From assembly GCF_028737205.1 (NCBI RefSeq), contig NZ_JAQZAL010000003.1, positions 1 to 64,000 on the forward strand: 64,000 bases of DNA. The letters are read 5' to 3'. The first letter of the stretch is position 1; each line of letters starts with the position of its first letter. Made by a program: the position numbers and the translations under genes. The notes beneath the pieces are model-generated. The model saw only the letters and a program-made list of their open reading frames with translations, did not search any database and was not told the DNA's origin. The stretch comes from Actinomycetospora lutea (GTDB lineage Bacteria > Actinomycetota > Actinomycetes > Mycobacteriales > Pseudonocardiaceae). Below, in pieces: positions 24,245 through 33,299 of the stretch.

Positions 24245-25272
24245 CTCCCGATCCGCGCCCGGAAGTGCATCGCGCGGTAGGGCCAGTTGTCGGTCGTGTG
24301 CCACTGGCTGACGACGAGGTGCATCTCCTCGGGCGTCGAGCCGGGCAGGATGTAGCCGCCGTAGCACTGGGCCACGCGCCCGCAGCCGTGGTCCTCGTCG
24401 CCCCAGCCGCAGCCGGCGATCACGGTGAGGCGCTCGGCGATCGTGAGGTCGGTCGTCGGGCCCTGGGGCAGCGGGATCAGGTCGACGCGGTAGTGGCCGG
24501 CGTCGAACGCCGCGAGCCACCACCCGTCGCCGACCCGGCGCAGCGAGAGCTCGCCGAACGCGCCGGGCAGCACGGGCGTGGGCGCGTTGCCCCACGCCCA
24601 GCCCCCGGCCGCGAAGCCCCAGCCCTCCCACGACGCGGCGTCGAGCAGCCGGTCGGCGGGCACGCGGTGCAGCAGCAGGCCCTTGTCGCGCTGGAACCCC
24701 GTGGTCAGCGCGTACACGTACCCGTCGGGACCGAGCTCCCAGGTGAGCATCTGGAAGAGCCCGCCGAGGTGCCCGCCCGGCCAGCTCAGCCCCGTCGACT
24801 CCCAGGTCTCCCCGTTGTCGCGCGAGCGGTGGATCTCCGTCCAGTGCACGTTGCCCAGGCCCTCGCACGCCATGACGTGCAGGTACATCTGGTCGCCGAC
24901 CGTCAGCAGGTCGGTCGGGAGCTGCGTGGTGATGCGCGTGCCGCCGATCAGCCCGCCGAAGCGCCCGCCGATGCGCGCGTTGTGGCGGTAGGAGACGACC
25001 TGCTCGGCGTAGGGGTGGTCGCCGCCCGCCGAGCCGGTCCACCGCACGCCGTCCGGGTCGCGCACCGAGGCCGGGTCACCGAAGAGGATCACCGGCGAGC
25101 GCCAGCCCCGGCCGCCCGCCTCCCGGCTCTCGAACGTGTCGCCGAAGACCGCGACGAGCCGCCCGTCCGGCGCGAGCGCCGCGGCGCCCAGGTCCGTGCC
25201 GCCGATCCCGTAGTCGTCGGTCTGCCCGGGCCCGGTCAGGTCGCGGAGCTTCGTGACCTCGAGGGTGCGCAT
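24241..25272 (-). CDS. DUF4185 protein, endo-D-arabinanase family
   Basis: A 343-residue beta-propeller-type protein. Repeated SRDNGETW, GGYILP and FGDTFE segments are typical of DUF4185, which has been shown in mycobacteria to include endo-D-arabinanases (GH183) acting on arabinogalactan or lipoarabinomannan. No signal peptide is visible from ATG 25272, and the upstream in-frame sequence gives none either, so secretion is unexplained. The D-arabinan substrate fits a mycolata or pseudonocardial wall. It ends tail to tail on the sortase gene, overlapping by 4 nt. Activity here is inferred from family only. Confidence 0.75.
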   Translation of the reverse strand: MRTLEVTKLRDLTGPGQTDDYGIGGTDLGAAALAPDGRLVAVFGDTFESREAGGRGWRSPVILFGDPASVRDPDGVRWTGSAGGDHPYAEQVVSYRHNARIGGRFGGLIGGTRITTQLPTDLLTVGDQMYLHVMACEGLGNVHWTEIHRSRDNGETWESTGLSWPGGHLGGLFQMLTWELGPDGYVYALTTGFQRDKGLLLHRVPADRLLDAASWEGWGFAAGGWAWGNAPTPVLPGAFGELSLRRVGDGWWLAAFDAGHYRVDLIPLPQGPTTDLTIAERLTVIAGCGWGDEDHGCGRVAQCYGGYILPGSTPEEMHLVVSQWHTTDNWPYRAMHFRARIGS

Positions 25273-25298
25273 GCCGTGGGTATACCGGACGGCACCGG

Positions 25299-25490
25299 TC
25301 AGGCCGGGATGCGCTCCGTGACCGGCGCGCGGCGCTGCGACGGCACCGCGGCGAAGCGCGCCCGCACGGGCGCGGTGCGCCATGCGGCGCGGGTGCGGTC
25401 GTCGACGGTGCCGTGGGCGGCCATGGCCACCGTCGGCGCGGCCATCCACGCGACGGCGAGGCCGCCGAGGGTGAGCGCGAGCGTCTTCAT
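25299..25490 (-). CDS. Small secreted protein
   Basis: A 63-residue product with a clear signal peptide (Lys2, hydrophobic core to about residue 20, cleavage after TVAMA). The mature part is about 40 residues, Arg/Thr/Ala-rich with no motif. A G-rich ribosome site precedes the ATG. It lies 26 nt upstream of the DUF4185 gene on the same strand, so the two are probably one transcript. Function unknown. Confidence 0.6.
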   Translation of the reverse strand: MKTLALTLGGLAVAWMAAPTVAMAAHGTVDDRTRAAWRTAPVRARFAAVPSQRRAPVTERIPA

Positions 25491-25728
25491 GCCAATCCCC
25501 CCTGCCCCGACCGGAGCCGGGGACGATCATCTGGTCCGACCAGTGGCCGGCGCCTGTGAAACGGTAGAGCGGTGATCTTGACGAGCACTGAGCCGTACGG
25601 GTGGCGATCGCTCAGGTTGCTCTCAGCGAGATGTGATCCAGGCCACTCTGCAGACAGCGGCGCGGAGGGAGACTCCCGGTAACCGTCAGAGCTGACCGTC
25701 AGTTCCGCTCGCAGGTCCGGGAGGTCGA
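25491..25728. promoter_or_regulatory. Divergent upstream region
   Basis: A less GC-rich gap between the small secreted protein and the AtuA-like pseudogene. It holds a GAGCCGGGGAC hairpin-like stretch near 25510 and a GGGAGG site at 25719-25724. No riboswitch class was recognised. Confidence 0.3.
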
Positions 25729-27469
25729 GTGTCCGCAGCGCGCCCCGTCCGCATCGCCAACTGCGCCGGCTGGTTGTGGGACCGCTTCTCCGGTCTGCGG
25801 GACGCGCTCGCCGGGCCCGTCGACGTCGTCACCGGCGACTACCTGGCCGAACCCACCCTGCGCCAGCTCGCCCTCGAGCGCGCGAAGGACCCGTCGCTGG
25901 GCTACGCGCAGAGCTTCCTCGCCCAGTTCACCGACGCCGCCGGGCTGCTGGCCGAGCGCGGGGCGCGGCTCGTCGTGGACGCGGGCGGGCTCAACCCGGC
26001 CGGGCTGGCCGGCGAGGTCCGGCGCGTGATCGCCGACGCCGGCCTCGACCTCACCGTCGCCCACGTCGAGGGCGACGACCTCTCCGCGCGCCTGGACGCC
26101 CTCGGCGCCCTGGAGCACCTCGACACCGGCGTCCCGCTCGCCGACTCCGGGCTCGAGCCGACCACCGCCAACGCCTACCTCGGCGGCTGGGCATCGCGGC
26201 GGCGCTCGCCGACGGCGCCGACGTCGTCATCTGCCCGCGGGTCACCGACGCCTCGCTGACGGTCGGGGCGGCGGCGTGGTGGCACCGGTAGGGGACCGAG
26301 GACTGGGGCACGCTGGCCGGGGCCGTCGCCGCCGCGCACGTCATCGAGTGCGGGCCCCAGGCCACCGGCGGCAACTTCTCCGGCTTCACCGCGGTGCCGC
26401 GTGTCGACGACCTCGGTTACCCGATCGCCGAGATCGCCGCCGACGGCACGGCCATGATCACGAAGCACGAGGTCGCGGGCGGGACGGTCACCCCCGACAC
26501 GGTGACTGCCCAGCTGCTCTACGAGATCCAGGGCCCCGTCTACCTCAACCCCGACGTCACCGTGCACCTCGACGACGTCGCCCCGACGCAGGTCGCGCCC
26601 GACCGCGTGGAGATCACCGGCGTCGCCGGATCCCGCCACCGACGACGACCAAGCTCGCCATGACCGCGCCGGGCGGCCACGAGTCCAGCGTCGCGTTCTA
26701 CGCCACCGGGCTCGACCTCGAGGCCAAGGTCGCGCTGCTGCGCACGCACGTCGAGCGGATCACCGCCGACCTCGACCTGAGCCTGCTGCGCGTCGACCGC
26801 ATCGGCGCGCCCGTCGAGGACCCGCCCGACCAGTGGGCGGCCGCGCAGCAGATCCTCGTCACCGCGCAGTCGCGGACCAGGAGCCAGGTCGACGCGCAGC
26901 GCTTCATCGCCCCGCTGACCGGCCTGTTCCTGCCCGGCTACCCCGGGCTCTACGTCAACCCGCTCAAGGTGTGCGCGCCCGTCGTCGAGTACTGGCCGGC
27001 GCTGGTGCCGGTCGACGAGCTCGACCACGTCGTGGTGTCCGCCGACGGCACCCGGACACCGGTGAAGGACACCCCGGTCCGGGTCGGCGCGGCCACCCAG
27101 CGGCCGTCGGACGGCGCGCCGCCGCGGCCCGACCTCGGCCCGACCCGCCGCGCCCCGCTCGGGCTCGTCGCCCACGGGCGCTGCGGCGACAAGGGCGGCA
27201 ACTCCAACATCGGGTTCTGGGCGCGGGATGAGGCCTGGGACTGGCTGCGCGCGACGCTGTCGACCGAGCGCCTGCGCGCCCTGTTCCCGGATGCGGCGGG
27301 GGTGGAGATCGAGCGCCACGAGTTCCCCGGCCTGCGCGCGGTGCACTTCGTCGTCCACGACGTGCTCGGCAAGGGCGCGTCGTCGAACGGCCGGCCCGAC
27401 ATCGCCGGCAAGGCGGTCGCCGAGTTCCTGCGGGCGCGCCATGTGGAGGTCCCCGAGTGCCTGCTCTGA
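25729..27469 (+). pseudogene. AtuA-like acyclic terpene utilisation protein (DUF1446), broken
   Basis: Read across three frames, the product is a full-length AtuA/DUF1446 protein of about 580 residues, from IANCAGWLWDR to the C-terminal GRCGDKGGNSNIG and FLRARHVE. Three lesions break it. A G is missing in the run at 26188-26191 (expected GGWGIAAALADGAD). A TAG at 26289-26291 stands where family members have Trp after AWWHG. A second G is missing near 26631 (expected AGIPPPTT). Both indels are single-G losses in G runs, so sequencing error is possible for them, less so for the stop. The family acts in terpene or leucine-type branched acyl-CoA breakdown. Confidence 0.8.
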
Positions 27470-28290
27470 CCAGCCGCCTCCAGCACGCCTGGGACAACCC
27501 GCTCACCGCGGACGACGGCGTCGACCCGGTCGCCGAGCTCGACGACGTCCTCGCCCCGCTCGGGATGTCGACCGCCGACGCCGGCGGCGCGGTCACCGTC
27601 ACCGGGCGCGACCCCGTCGTCCCGAGCCCGGTGCGCGTCGGGGCGGCGGCGAGCATCGGGCTGCTGGCGAAGTCGGTGGCCGCCGCCGCGCTGCACCGCG
27701 ACCGCGGCGGGCCCGGGCAGGACGTCCACGTCGACCTGCGCGCCGCCCCCCACCGCCTCTGCCCGTTCTACGACCGGCGCTGGGAGCTGCTCGGCGGCTA
27801 CCCCGTGGCCTCGAGCGTCGAGCAGGGCAACGCGATGGGGTTCAGCTTCTTCCGCTGCGCCGACGGGCGCTTCGTGATGCCGCAGAACATGTACCCCCAC
27901 CTGCGCGAACGCGCCCAGGAGCTGCTCGGGGTCCCGCTGACGACGAAGGCCGTCACGGCGGTGATCGCGAGGTGGGAGGCCGCCGAGCTCGAGGAGGCGG
28001 CGTCGGCGGCGGGCGTCGTCATGCCGATGCTGCGCACGCTGCCCGAGATGATGGAGACCGCCCAGTACACCGACGTGCTCGCCGACCTGCCACTGGTGGA
28101 GGTCACGCGGATCGGCGACGGCGACCCCGAGCCGCACCGCTACCTCGACCCCGAGACGTTCACCGCCGACACCGGGCTCGGCGCCTACCAGGGCGTCACC
28201 GACCAGGTCGCGATGTCCGCGACGCCCGGGCGCTACGACCCGGTGCTCGTCGCCCGCGGGGCCTCGGCGCGGGAGTGGCGCGCACACTGA
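27457..28290 (+). CDS. CaiB/BaiF (family III) CoA transferase, shortened
   Basis: A 277-residue protein with clear family III CoA-transferase sequence (GGPGQDVHVDLR, then an FYDRRWELLGGYPV block) and a C-terminal end with LDPETFT, YQGVTDQVAMS and VLVARG. Relatives I know of with these ends are about 450 residues or more and carry a further block with GHVIAGAG and an active-site Asp between VEVTRIGD and LDPETFT. Here only a few residues join them (around 28120-28145), so an in-frame internal deletion is likely. It overlaps the end of the AtuA-like pseudogene by 13 nt. The enzyme is probably non-functional. Confidence 0.65.
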   Translation: MPALTSRLQHAWDNPLTADDGVDPVAELDDVLAPLGMSTADAGGAVTVTGRDPVVPSPVRVGAAASIGLLAKSVAAAALHRDRGGPGQDVHVDLRAAPHRLCPFYDRRWELLGGYPVASSVEQGNAMGFSFFRCADGRFVMPQNMYPHLRERAQELLGVPLTTKAVTAVIARWEAAELEEAASAAGVVMPMLRTLPEMMETAQYTDVLADLPLVEVTRIGDGDPEPHRYLDPETFTADTGLGAYQGVTDQVAMSATPGRYDPVLVARGASAREWRAH

Positions 28291-28294
28291 TCGG

Positions 28295-29056
28295 GTGCTG
28301 GTCCGGGTCGTGATCGTGGCGGCGCTGGTCGTGCTCGCCGGGTGCGGGTCGCCGCCGCCGGCACCGAGCCCGCCCCCCGTCGCCCGCGCGGCCACCCCGG
28401 CGCCCACACCGGCGCCGGTCGTCGTCCTCGACCCCGGGCACAACGGCGGCAACGCCGAGGCGACCGACGAGATCGCGCGGGAGGTCCCCGACGGGCGGGG
28501 CGGGACGAAGCCCTGCAACACGACGGGCACCGCCACGGCCGAGGGCTACGCCGAGCACGCGTTCGCGTGGGACGTCGCGGCGCGGGTCACCCGGCTGCTC
28601 GCGGCGCGGGGTGTCGACGTGCGCTCCACGCGCCCCGACGACACAGGCGTCGGACCGTGCGTGGACCGGCGGGCGGCGATCGCGAACGAGGCCGGGGCGG
28701 CGCTCACCGTCGCGATCCACGCCGACGGCGCGGCCCGTGACGGGCGCGGGTTCCACGTCGCGCTCTCCGACCCGCCGCTCGCGCCGGCCCAGGGCGAGCC
28801 GTCGGCGGCGCTGGGCCGGGCGCTGGTCGCGGGGCTGGAGGGCCAGGGGTTCACGCCGTCGACCTATCGCGGGGAGGCGGGGCTCGACCCGCGGCCCGAC
28901 CTCGCGGGGCTCAGCCTCGCGCGGGTGCCCGCGGCGCTGGTGGAGTGCGCGAACACGGCGAATCCGGCCGAGGCGCGGGTCGTCGCCGACCCGGCGGGGC
29001 GGCAGCGCTACGCCGAGGGGATCGCGGCGGGGATCCTGGCGGCGCTGGGTCGCTGA
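28295..29056 (+). CDS. N-acetylmuramoyl-L-alanine amidase lipoprotein
   Basis: A 253-residue exported amidase of the Amidase_3 family, similar to mycobacterial Rv3717. The signal ends in a lipobox (VLAGCG). Zinc ligands are visible as His in LDPGHNGG, a Glu in YAEHAFAWDV and His in VAIHADG; the catalytic Glu is in LVECAN. It cleaves the bond between N-acetylmuramic acid and the stem peptide at the cell surface. Two Cys (KPCNTT and GPCVDR) match the disulfide of Rv3717. GTG 28295 starts 5 nt after the CoA-transferase stop, so it may ride on the same transcript. Confidence 0.88.
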   Translation: MLVRVVIVAALVVLAGCGSPPPAPSPPPVARAATPAPTPAPVVVLDPGHNGGNAEATDEIAREVPDGRGGTKPCNTTGTATAEGYAEHAFAWDVAARVTRLLAARGVDVRSTRPDDTGVGPCVDRRAAIANEAGAALTVAIHADGAARDGRGFHVALSDPPLAPAQGEPSAALGRALVAGLEGQGFTPSTYRGEAGLDPRPDLAGLSLARVPAALVECANTANPAEARVVADPAGRQRYAEGIAAGILAALGR

Positions 29057-29058
29057 GG

Positions 29059-29412
29059 TCAGGCGGCGCTGTCGCCCGTGCGGTCCTGGTGCCAGCGCAC
29101 GACACGGACGACGACGTCGTCGAGACCCTCGCGGTCCAGTGTCGAGCGCATGTCGTCGGCGATCTCGACGGCGTCGATGCCGGGGAACGGGCCGTGCGCG
29201 TCGACCTCGCCGGTCTGGGGGTCGACGGCGAGCACGACGTAGCCGTCGCACCGGTCGAGCTCGGTCTGCGCCTCCACCCAGTCGATCGCCGCGAGCTGGT
29301 CGATCTGCTCGGCGGTCCGGTCGGGGGAGACGAGGGCGTCGCCGGGGGTGGTCGCCACCGGATCGGTCTCGTCGGCGTCGATACGGGCGCAGCACCGGGG
29401 ATCGTGGTCCAT
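29059..29412 (-). CDS. Small acidic protein of unknown function
   Basis: A 117-residue protein starting at ATG 29412 with a strong GGAGGAGG site; the frame extends to 29499 without one. It begins MDHDPRCCARID and contains two predicted alpha/beta units (DWVEAQTELDRCDGYVVLAV and a second after it). No known family. It stops 3 nt from the amidase stop in a convergent arrangement. Confidence 0.7.
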   Translation of the reverse strand: MDHDPRCCARIDADETDPVATTPGDALVSPDRTAEQIDQLAAIDWVEAQTELDRCDGYVVLAVDPQTGEVDAHGPFPGIDAVEIADDMRSTLDREGLDDVVVRVVRWHQDRTGDSAA

Positions 29413-29821
29413 CGGTTCCTCCTCCACGCTCGGCGCTGGGTACCGCGCGCCGTCCCGGTCACCCGCGCGATCCGACACCGTCGAGTGACGGTGTCGCATC
29501 GTCGCGCGTCGCTATCACGACTGGTGACGCGAGGATGCCCAAACTCTGACTCAAGATTTCAACTATTCACTCGTGCGGGTGTGCCGTTCGGCGATGCGGG
29601 TCACGGCGTGCGGTCACGGTCGACGGCGCGTGCCGGATCACTCACGCACGGTGTCGACGGCGACGGTGGGGGGCGCGCTGCCCGTTCCGTCCGGATCGCA
29701 GGTCACGGGCGGTGGTGGCCCTGCCCGATCCGTCGCCGACCCTCTCCGGTCCGGCGGTTCCCGCGACGGCTCACGGTGCCTAGTGTCGGTCGACGCCCAC
29801 GACCGCCACGGGAGGACGGCC
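29413..29821. promoter_or_regulatory. Divergent intergenic region with a hairpin
   Basis: A 409-nt gap. It carries the perfect inverted repeat GACACCGTC-GAGT-GACGGTGTC at 29474-29495, just upstream of the small acidic gene. Next comes an unusually AT-rich patch (29538-29570), the likely promoter zone for one or both divergent genes. No gene is supported in the rest. Confidence 0.45.
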
Positions 29822-31411
29822 ATGAGCGACGACACCACCCTGCACGTACCCGAGAACCTGACCTGGTCCGCGGTGACCGGTCGGGTCCGCGACCTGGTGG
29901 GCGAGGCCTTCACCGACGACGGGCCCGCGAACCTCATCGACGGCGAGTGGCGGGCGGTCGGCACGCCCACCGAGCAGACGAGTCCCAACGACGGGTCATC
30001 GCTGGGCACGATGCTCAAGCTGGACGCCGCGACGGCCACCGACGCCGTGCAGCGCGCCGCGCAGACCCACCGGGGGTGGGCCGGCACCGAGCTCGACGAG
30101 CGCCGGCGCAAGGTCTCGGCGGCCCTCGACGCGATCGAGGGCGCGCGCGACGACCTCGCGCTGCTGCTGGCGTGGGAGATCGGCAAGCCCTGGAAGGCGG
30201 CGTGCTCCGACGTCGACCGCGCCATCTCCGGCGTGCGCTGGTACGTCGACGAGATCGAGGGGATGCTCTCGCGCGACGTCGAGGGCGCGCCGGCCAAGCG
30301 GGTGCCGCTCGAGGGGCCGGTCTCGAACATCGCGAGCTGGAACTACCCGATGAGCGTGCAGGTGCACGCCGAGCTCGTGCAGCTGCTCGCCGGCAACGGC
30401 GTCGTCGCCAAGACGCCCACCCAGGGCGGCTGGATGACGCTGACCGTCGCGCACGCGCTCATGGCCCGCGAGGGCCTGCCCGTGACGCTGCTGTCCGGCG
30501 ACGGCTCCGAGCTCTCCGACGCGCTGATCCGCTCGCCCGAGATCGGCGCGCTGGCGTTCGTCGGCGGGCGCTCCAACGGCGGCAAGGTCGCCGCGCAGCT
30601 CGCCGACACCGGCAAGCGCCACATGCTCGAGCAGGAGGGCCTCAACACCTGGGGCATCTGGGAGTTCTCCGACTGGGAGTCGTTCTCTGAGATCCTCAAG
30701 AAGGGCTTCGAGTACGCCAAGCAGCGCTGCACCGCCTACCCGCGCTTCGTGGTGCAGCGCAAGCTCGTCGACCAGTTCCTGGCGACCTACCTGCCCGTGC
30801 TCGACGGAGTCCGGTTCGGGCACCCGCTGGCGGTGGAGCAGGGCTCGTCGGGGTCGACCGACGACCTGCCCGCGCTCGACTTCGGCCCGCTGATCTCGGC
30901 ATCCAAGGCCCAGGAGCTCGACGACAGCGTCGCCGAGGCCCTGCGCCACGGCGCGGTGCCGCTCTACCGCGGGAGCCTCGACCACGGCCGGTTCCTGGCC
31001 GGCCAGGACACCTCGGCCTACCACGCGCCGGTGTCGATGCTCGCCCCACCGGGGGCGTCGCGGCTCATGCACGAGGAGCCGTTCGGACCCGTCGACTCGA
31101 TCGTGGTCGTCGACACCGAGGCGGAGCTGCTCGCGCAGATGAACGCGTCCAACGGGGCGCTCGTCGCGAGCATCGCCGCCGACGACACCGACCACGCCGC
31201 GCGCCTCGCCGAGCAGGTGCAGGCGTTCAAGGTCGGGATCAACAAGCTGCGCTCCCGCGGCGACAAGGACGAGGCGTTCGGCGGGCGCGGCGAGTCGTGG
31301 AAGGGCGCGTTCGTGGGCGGCGAGTACCTGGTGCAGGCCGTCACCGAGGGCCCGCCCGGGGAGAACCTGTACGGCAACTTCCCGGGCTACCACCGCTACC
31401 CCGCGACCTGA
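29822..31411 (+). CDS. Divergent aldehyde dehydrogenase family protein
   Basis: A 529-residue NAD(P)-dependent dehydrogenase of the ALDH superfamily. The catalytic Cys lies in KQRCTAYPRF, the general-base Glu in LEQEGLN, and the catalytic Asn in SWNYP. Several motifs depart from the classic form: FVGGRSNGG for FTGSTEVG, KTPTQGG for KPSE, and LEQEGLNTWG for LELGGKNP. It should oxidise an aldehyde to the acid or thioester, substrate unknown. ATG 29822 follows GGGAGGA; the frame opens at 29573 but coding bias starts here. It is monocistronic, with the K+ channel 79 nt downstream. Confidence 0.85.
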   Translation: MSDDTTLHVPENLTWSAVTGRVRDLVGEAFTDDGPANLIDGEWRAVGTPTEQTSPNDGSSLGTMLKLDAATATDAVQRAAQTHRGWAGTELDERRRKVSAALDAIEGARDDLALLLAWEIGKPWKAACSDVDRAISGVRWYVDEIEGMLSRDVEGAPAKRVPLEGPVSNIASWNYPMSVQVHAELVQLLAGNGVVAKTPTQGGWMTLTVAHALMAREGLPVTLLSGDGSELSDALIRSPEIGALAFVGGRSNGGKVAAQLADTGKRHMLEQEGLNTWGIWEFSDWESFSEILKKGFEYAKQRCTAYPRFVVQRKLVDQFLATYLPVLDGVRFGHPLAVEQGSSGSTDDLPALDFGPLISASKAQELDDSVAEALRHGAVPLYRGSLDHGRFLAGQDTSAYHAPVSMLAPPGASRLMHEEPFGPVDSIVVVDTEAELLAQMNASNGALVASIAADDTDHAARLAEQVQAFKVGINKLRSRGDKDEAFGGRGESWKGAFVGGEYLVQAVTEGPPGENLYGNFPGYHRYPAT

Positions 31412-31490
31412 GGTCCCTGCCGGGTAGTGTCCTCCCGGCGCGGCAGGCGGCCCGCCATCACGGGTGCGTGTCGGTCGGGAGGGCCCGGTC

Positions 31491-32561
31491 ATGGTCCTGC
31501 GAAGCCGGGTGTCGCGCGACGGCGTCCCCGGATCCCCCGGGAGCGCCGCGGTCGGCGCCACGATCCTCATGCCCGAGGGGCGTGTCGGGCCGGTCGTGGC
31601 GCTGCTGCGGCGCCTGTTCCTGGCGCTCGGCGCGCTGACCGCGGCCGCGCTGATCGTCTACTTCCAGCGCGACGGCTACATCGACAACAACAACGACGAC
31701 GGCATCGGGCTGATCGACGCGTTCTACTACGCGACGGTCTCGCTCTCGACCACCGGCTACGGCGACGTCGTCCCGGTCACCGAGTCGGCGCGCCTGTGGA
31801 CGATCCTCGTCATCACGCCGCTGCGCCTGCTGTTCCTCATCGTCCTGGTCGGGACCACGGTCGAGCTGCTCACCGAACGGTCGCGCCAGGCGTTCCGCAT
31901 CCGACGGTGGAGGTCGCGCGTGCGCAACCACGTGGTGGTCGTGGGCTACGGGACGAAGGGCCAGGCCGCGGTGACCACGCTGCGCGGGGACGGCCACGAC
32001 GTCGACCACATCGTCGTCGTCGACACCGACCGCGGGCGCCTCGACGCGGCGTCCGCGCTCGGGCTGGTCACCGTGCGCGGCGACGCGACCCAGTCGTCGG
32101 TGCTGCGCACCGCGGGCCTGCCGCACGCGACCGCGCTCGTCGTCGCCACCAACCGCGACGACACCGCGGTGATGGTCACCCTCACCGCGCGCGAGATGGC
32201 CCCGAAGATCACGATCACCGCGGCCGTCCGCGAGGCGGAGAACGTGCACCTGCTGCGCCAGTCGGGCGCCGACTCGGTCGTGGTCTCCGCGGAGACGGCG
32301 GGCCGCCTGCTCGGGATGGCGACGACGACGCCCGCCGTGGTCTCGGTCGTCGAGGACCTGATCTCGCCCGAGGCGGGCATGAGCATCGGCGAGCGCACGG
32401 TCACCGAGGCCGAGGTCGGCGGGTCGCCGCGCCATCTGCGCGACATCGTGCTCGGCGTCGTGCGCGACGGGCACGTGCACGCCATCGACGCTCCGGAGGT
32501 CGACGCCCTCGAGCGCGGCGACCGCCTGCTCTGCGTGCGGCGCGCGGGCCCCGACGACTGA
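31491..32561 (+). CDS. TrkA-type potassium channel
   Basis: A 356-residue channel subunit. Two membrane helices flank a pore loop with the selectivity filter STTGYGD. An RCK N domain follows (VVVVGYGTKGQA nucleotide-binding loop, then VVDTDRGRLD), and an RCK C (TrkA-C) domain lies at the end. This is the MthK-like layout, in which ligand or NAD binding to RCK rings opens the pore. ATG 31491 has GGGAGGG 8 nt upstream and is preferred to GTG 31464. The subunit should assemble as a tetramer and pass K+ across the membrane. Confidence 0.9.
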   Translation: MVLRSRVSRDGVPGSPGSAAVGATILMPEGRVGPVVALLRRLFLALGALTAAALIVYFQRDGYIDNNNDDGIGLIDAFYYATVSLSTTGYGDVVPVTESARLWTILVITPLRLLFLIVLVGTTVELLTERSRQAFRIRRWRSRVRNHVVVVGYGTKGQAAVTTLRGDGHDVDHIVVVDTDRGRLDAASALGLVTVRGDATQSSVLRTAGLPHATALVVATNRDDTAVMVTLTAREMAPKITITAAVREAENVHLLRQSGADSVVVSAETAGRLLGMATTTPAVVSVVEDLISPEAGMSIGERTVTEAEVGGSPRHLRDIVLGVVRDGHVHAIDAPEVDALERGDRLLCVRRAGPDD

Positions 32562-32600
32562 CGCCGTCCCGGCAGCAGGCTCAGCGGCGGACGGGCGGGG

Positions 32601-32948
32601 TCAGCGGTGGACCGACAGGTGACACCCGGGGCAGTCGGCCTGCTCCGGGCGCATCCCGGGCACGATCTGCTCGACCGCCGCGCCGCAGCGGGCCCGCAGA
32701 CCGGCCGGGTCGCCGAGCTCGCCGGTGGTGACGTCGACGACGTGGCGCCGGCGGTCGTCCCGGCCGGCGGCGACGAGCGTGAGCGTGCCGTCGGGCGACG
32801 GGTGCCCGGGCGTGGGCCGGCGGGGCTCGCCGGGCTCGGGACGCTCGCCCAGCGGCGGTGGCGGGGTCGAGAAGGGCATCGGGTCGAGCCCGCTCGCCGG
32901 CCGTCCGCCGGGGCGCGCGTCGGGGTGTCCGGGATCGGGGACGGTCAT
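32601..32948 (-). CDS. Small protein with C-terminal CxxC-type zinc site
   Basis: A 115-residue protein with a Pro-rich first half. The second half (TLTLVAAGRDDRRRHVVDV, then ARCGAAV and ADCPGCHLSVHR) has three Cys and two His near the end, suggesting a small zinc-bound fold. ATG 32948 has AGGAGG upstream; longer frames to 33179 lack a site and coding bias. It is convergent with the K+ channel gene (39 nt apart). No family recognised. Confidence 0.6.
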   Translation of the reverse strand: MTVPDPGHPDARPGGRPASGLDPMPFSTPPPPLGERPEPGEPRRPTPGHPSPDGTLTLVAAGRDDRRRHVVDVTTGELGDPAGLRARCGAAVEQIVPGMRPEQADCPGCHLSVHR

Positions 32949-33133
32949 GGCTCGCCTCCTGCGTCGGGCGTGCGAGCGATGCGGCATCGCTGGCGCGTGA
33001 CGCCAGGATCGCCACATCCTCGATGCGCGACACGCCGAGCGCACGCGCCGACCACGGTAGGCCGCGCGCGCCGCCCCGTCGGTCTGCGTGGCGTTCACCC
33101 GTAGCGAAACGCCGACGCCGGGCTGCCGCCGGA

Positions 33134-33193
33134 GATCAGGGCCACGACACGCACCGGGACGGGTCGCCGAGGCGCGCACCGTCGCCCCTGATC
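33134..33193. repeat. REP-like palindromic element, copy 1
   Basis: Imperfect inverted repeat of 60 nt. GATCAGGG at the left end and CCCCTGATC at the right end are complementary, with partial pairing inside. It shares its end motif with the elements at 33235 and 53951. Confidence 0.55.
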
Positions 33194-33234
33194 ACGCCGC
33201 CGGGGTGCGGGCCCCGCACGCCGCGCCACCGCTG

Positions 33235-33299
33235 GAGATCAGGAGGCGGAAAGGCACCTCGCGAGGGCCCTCGCCGGTGCGTATCGACCTGCTGATCTC
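33235..33299. repeat. REP-like palindromic element, copy 2
   Basis: A 65-nt imperfect palindrome. GAGATCAG and CTGATCTC form the ends, GGCACC/GGTGCG-type pairing follows, and GCGAGGGCCCTCGC forms the centre. The right end overlaps the stop codon of the small ORF at 33298-33522. Confidence 0.65.

Noticed and set aside
26160-26660. Programmed frameshifting in the AtuA-like gene
   Set aside because: Two shifts of the same kind plus an in-frame TAG at a Trp position, with no slippery heptamer or downstream structure seen, fit decay or error better.
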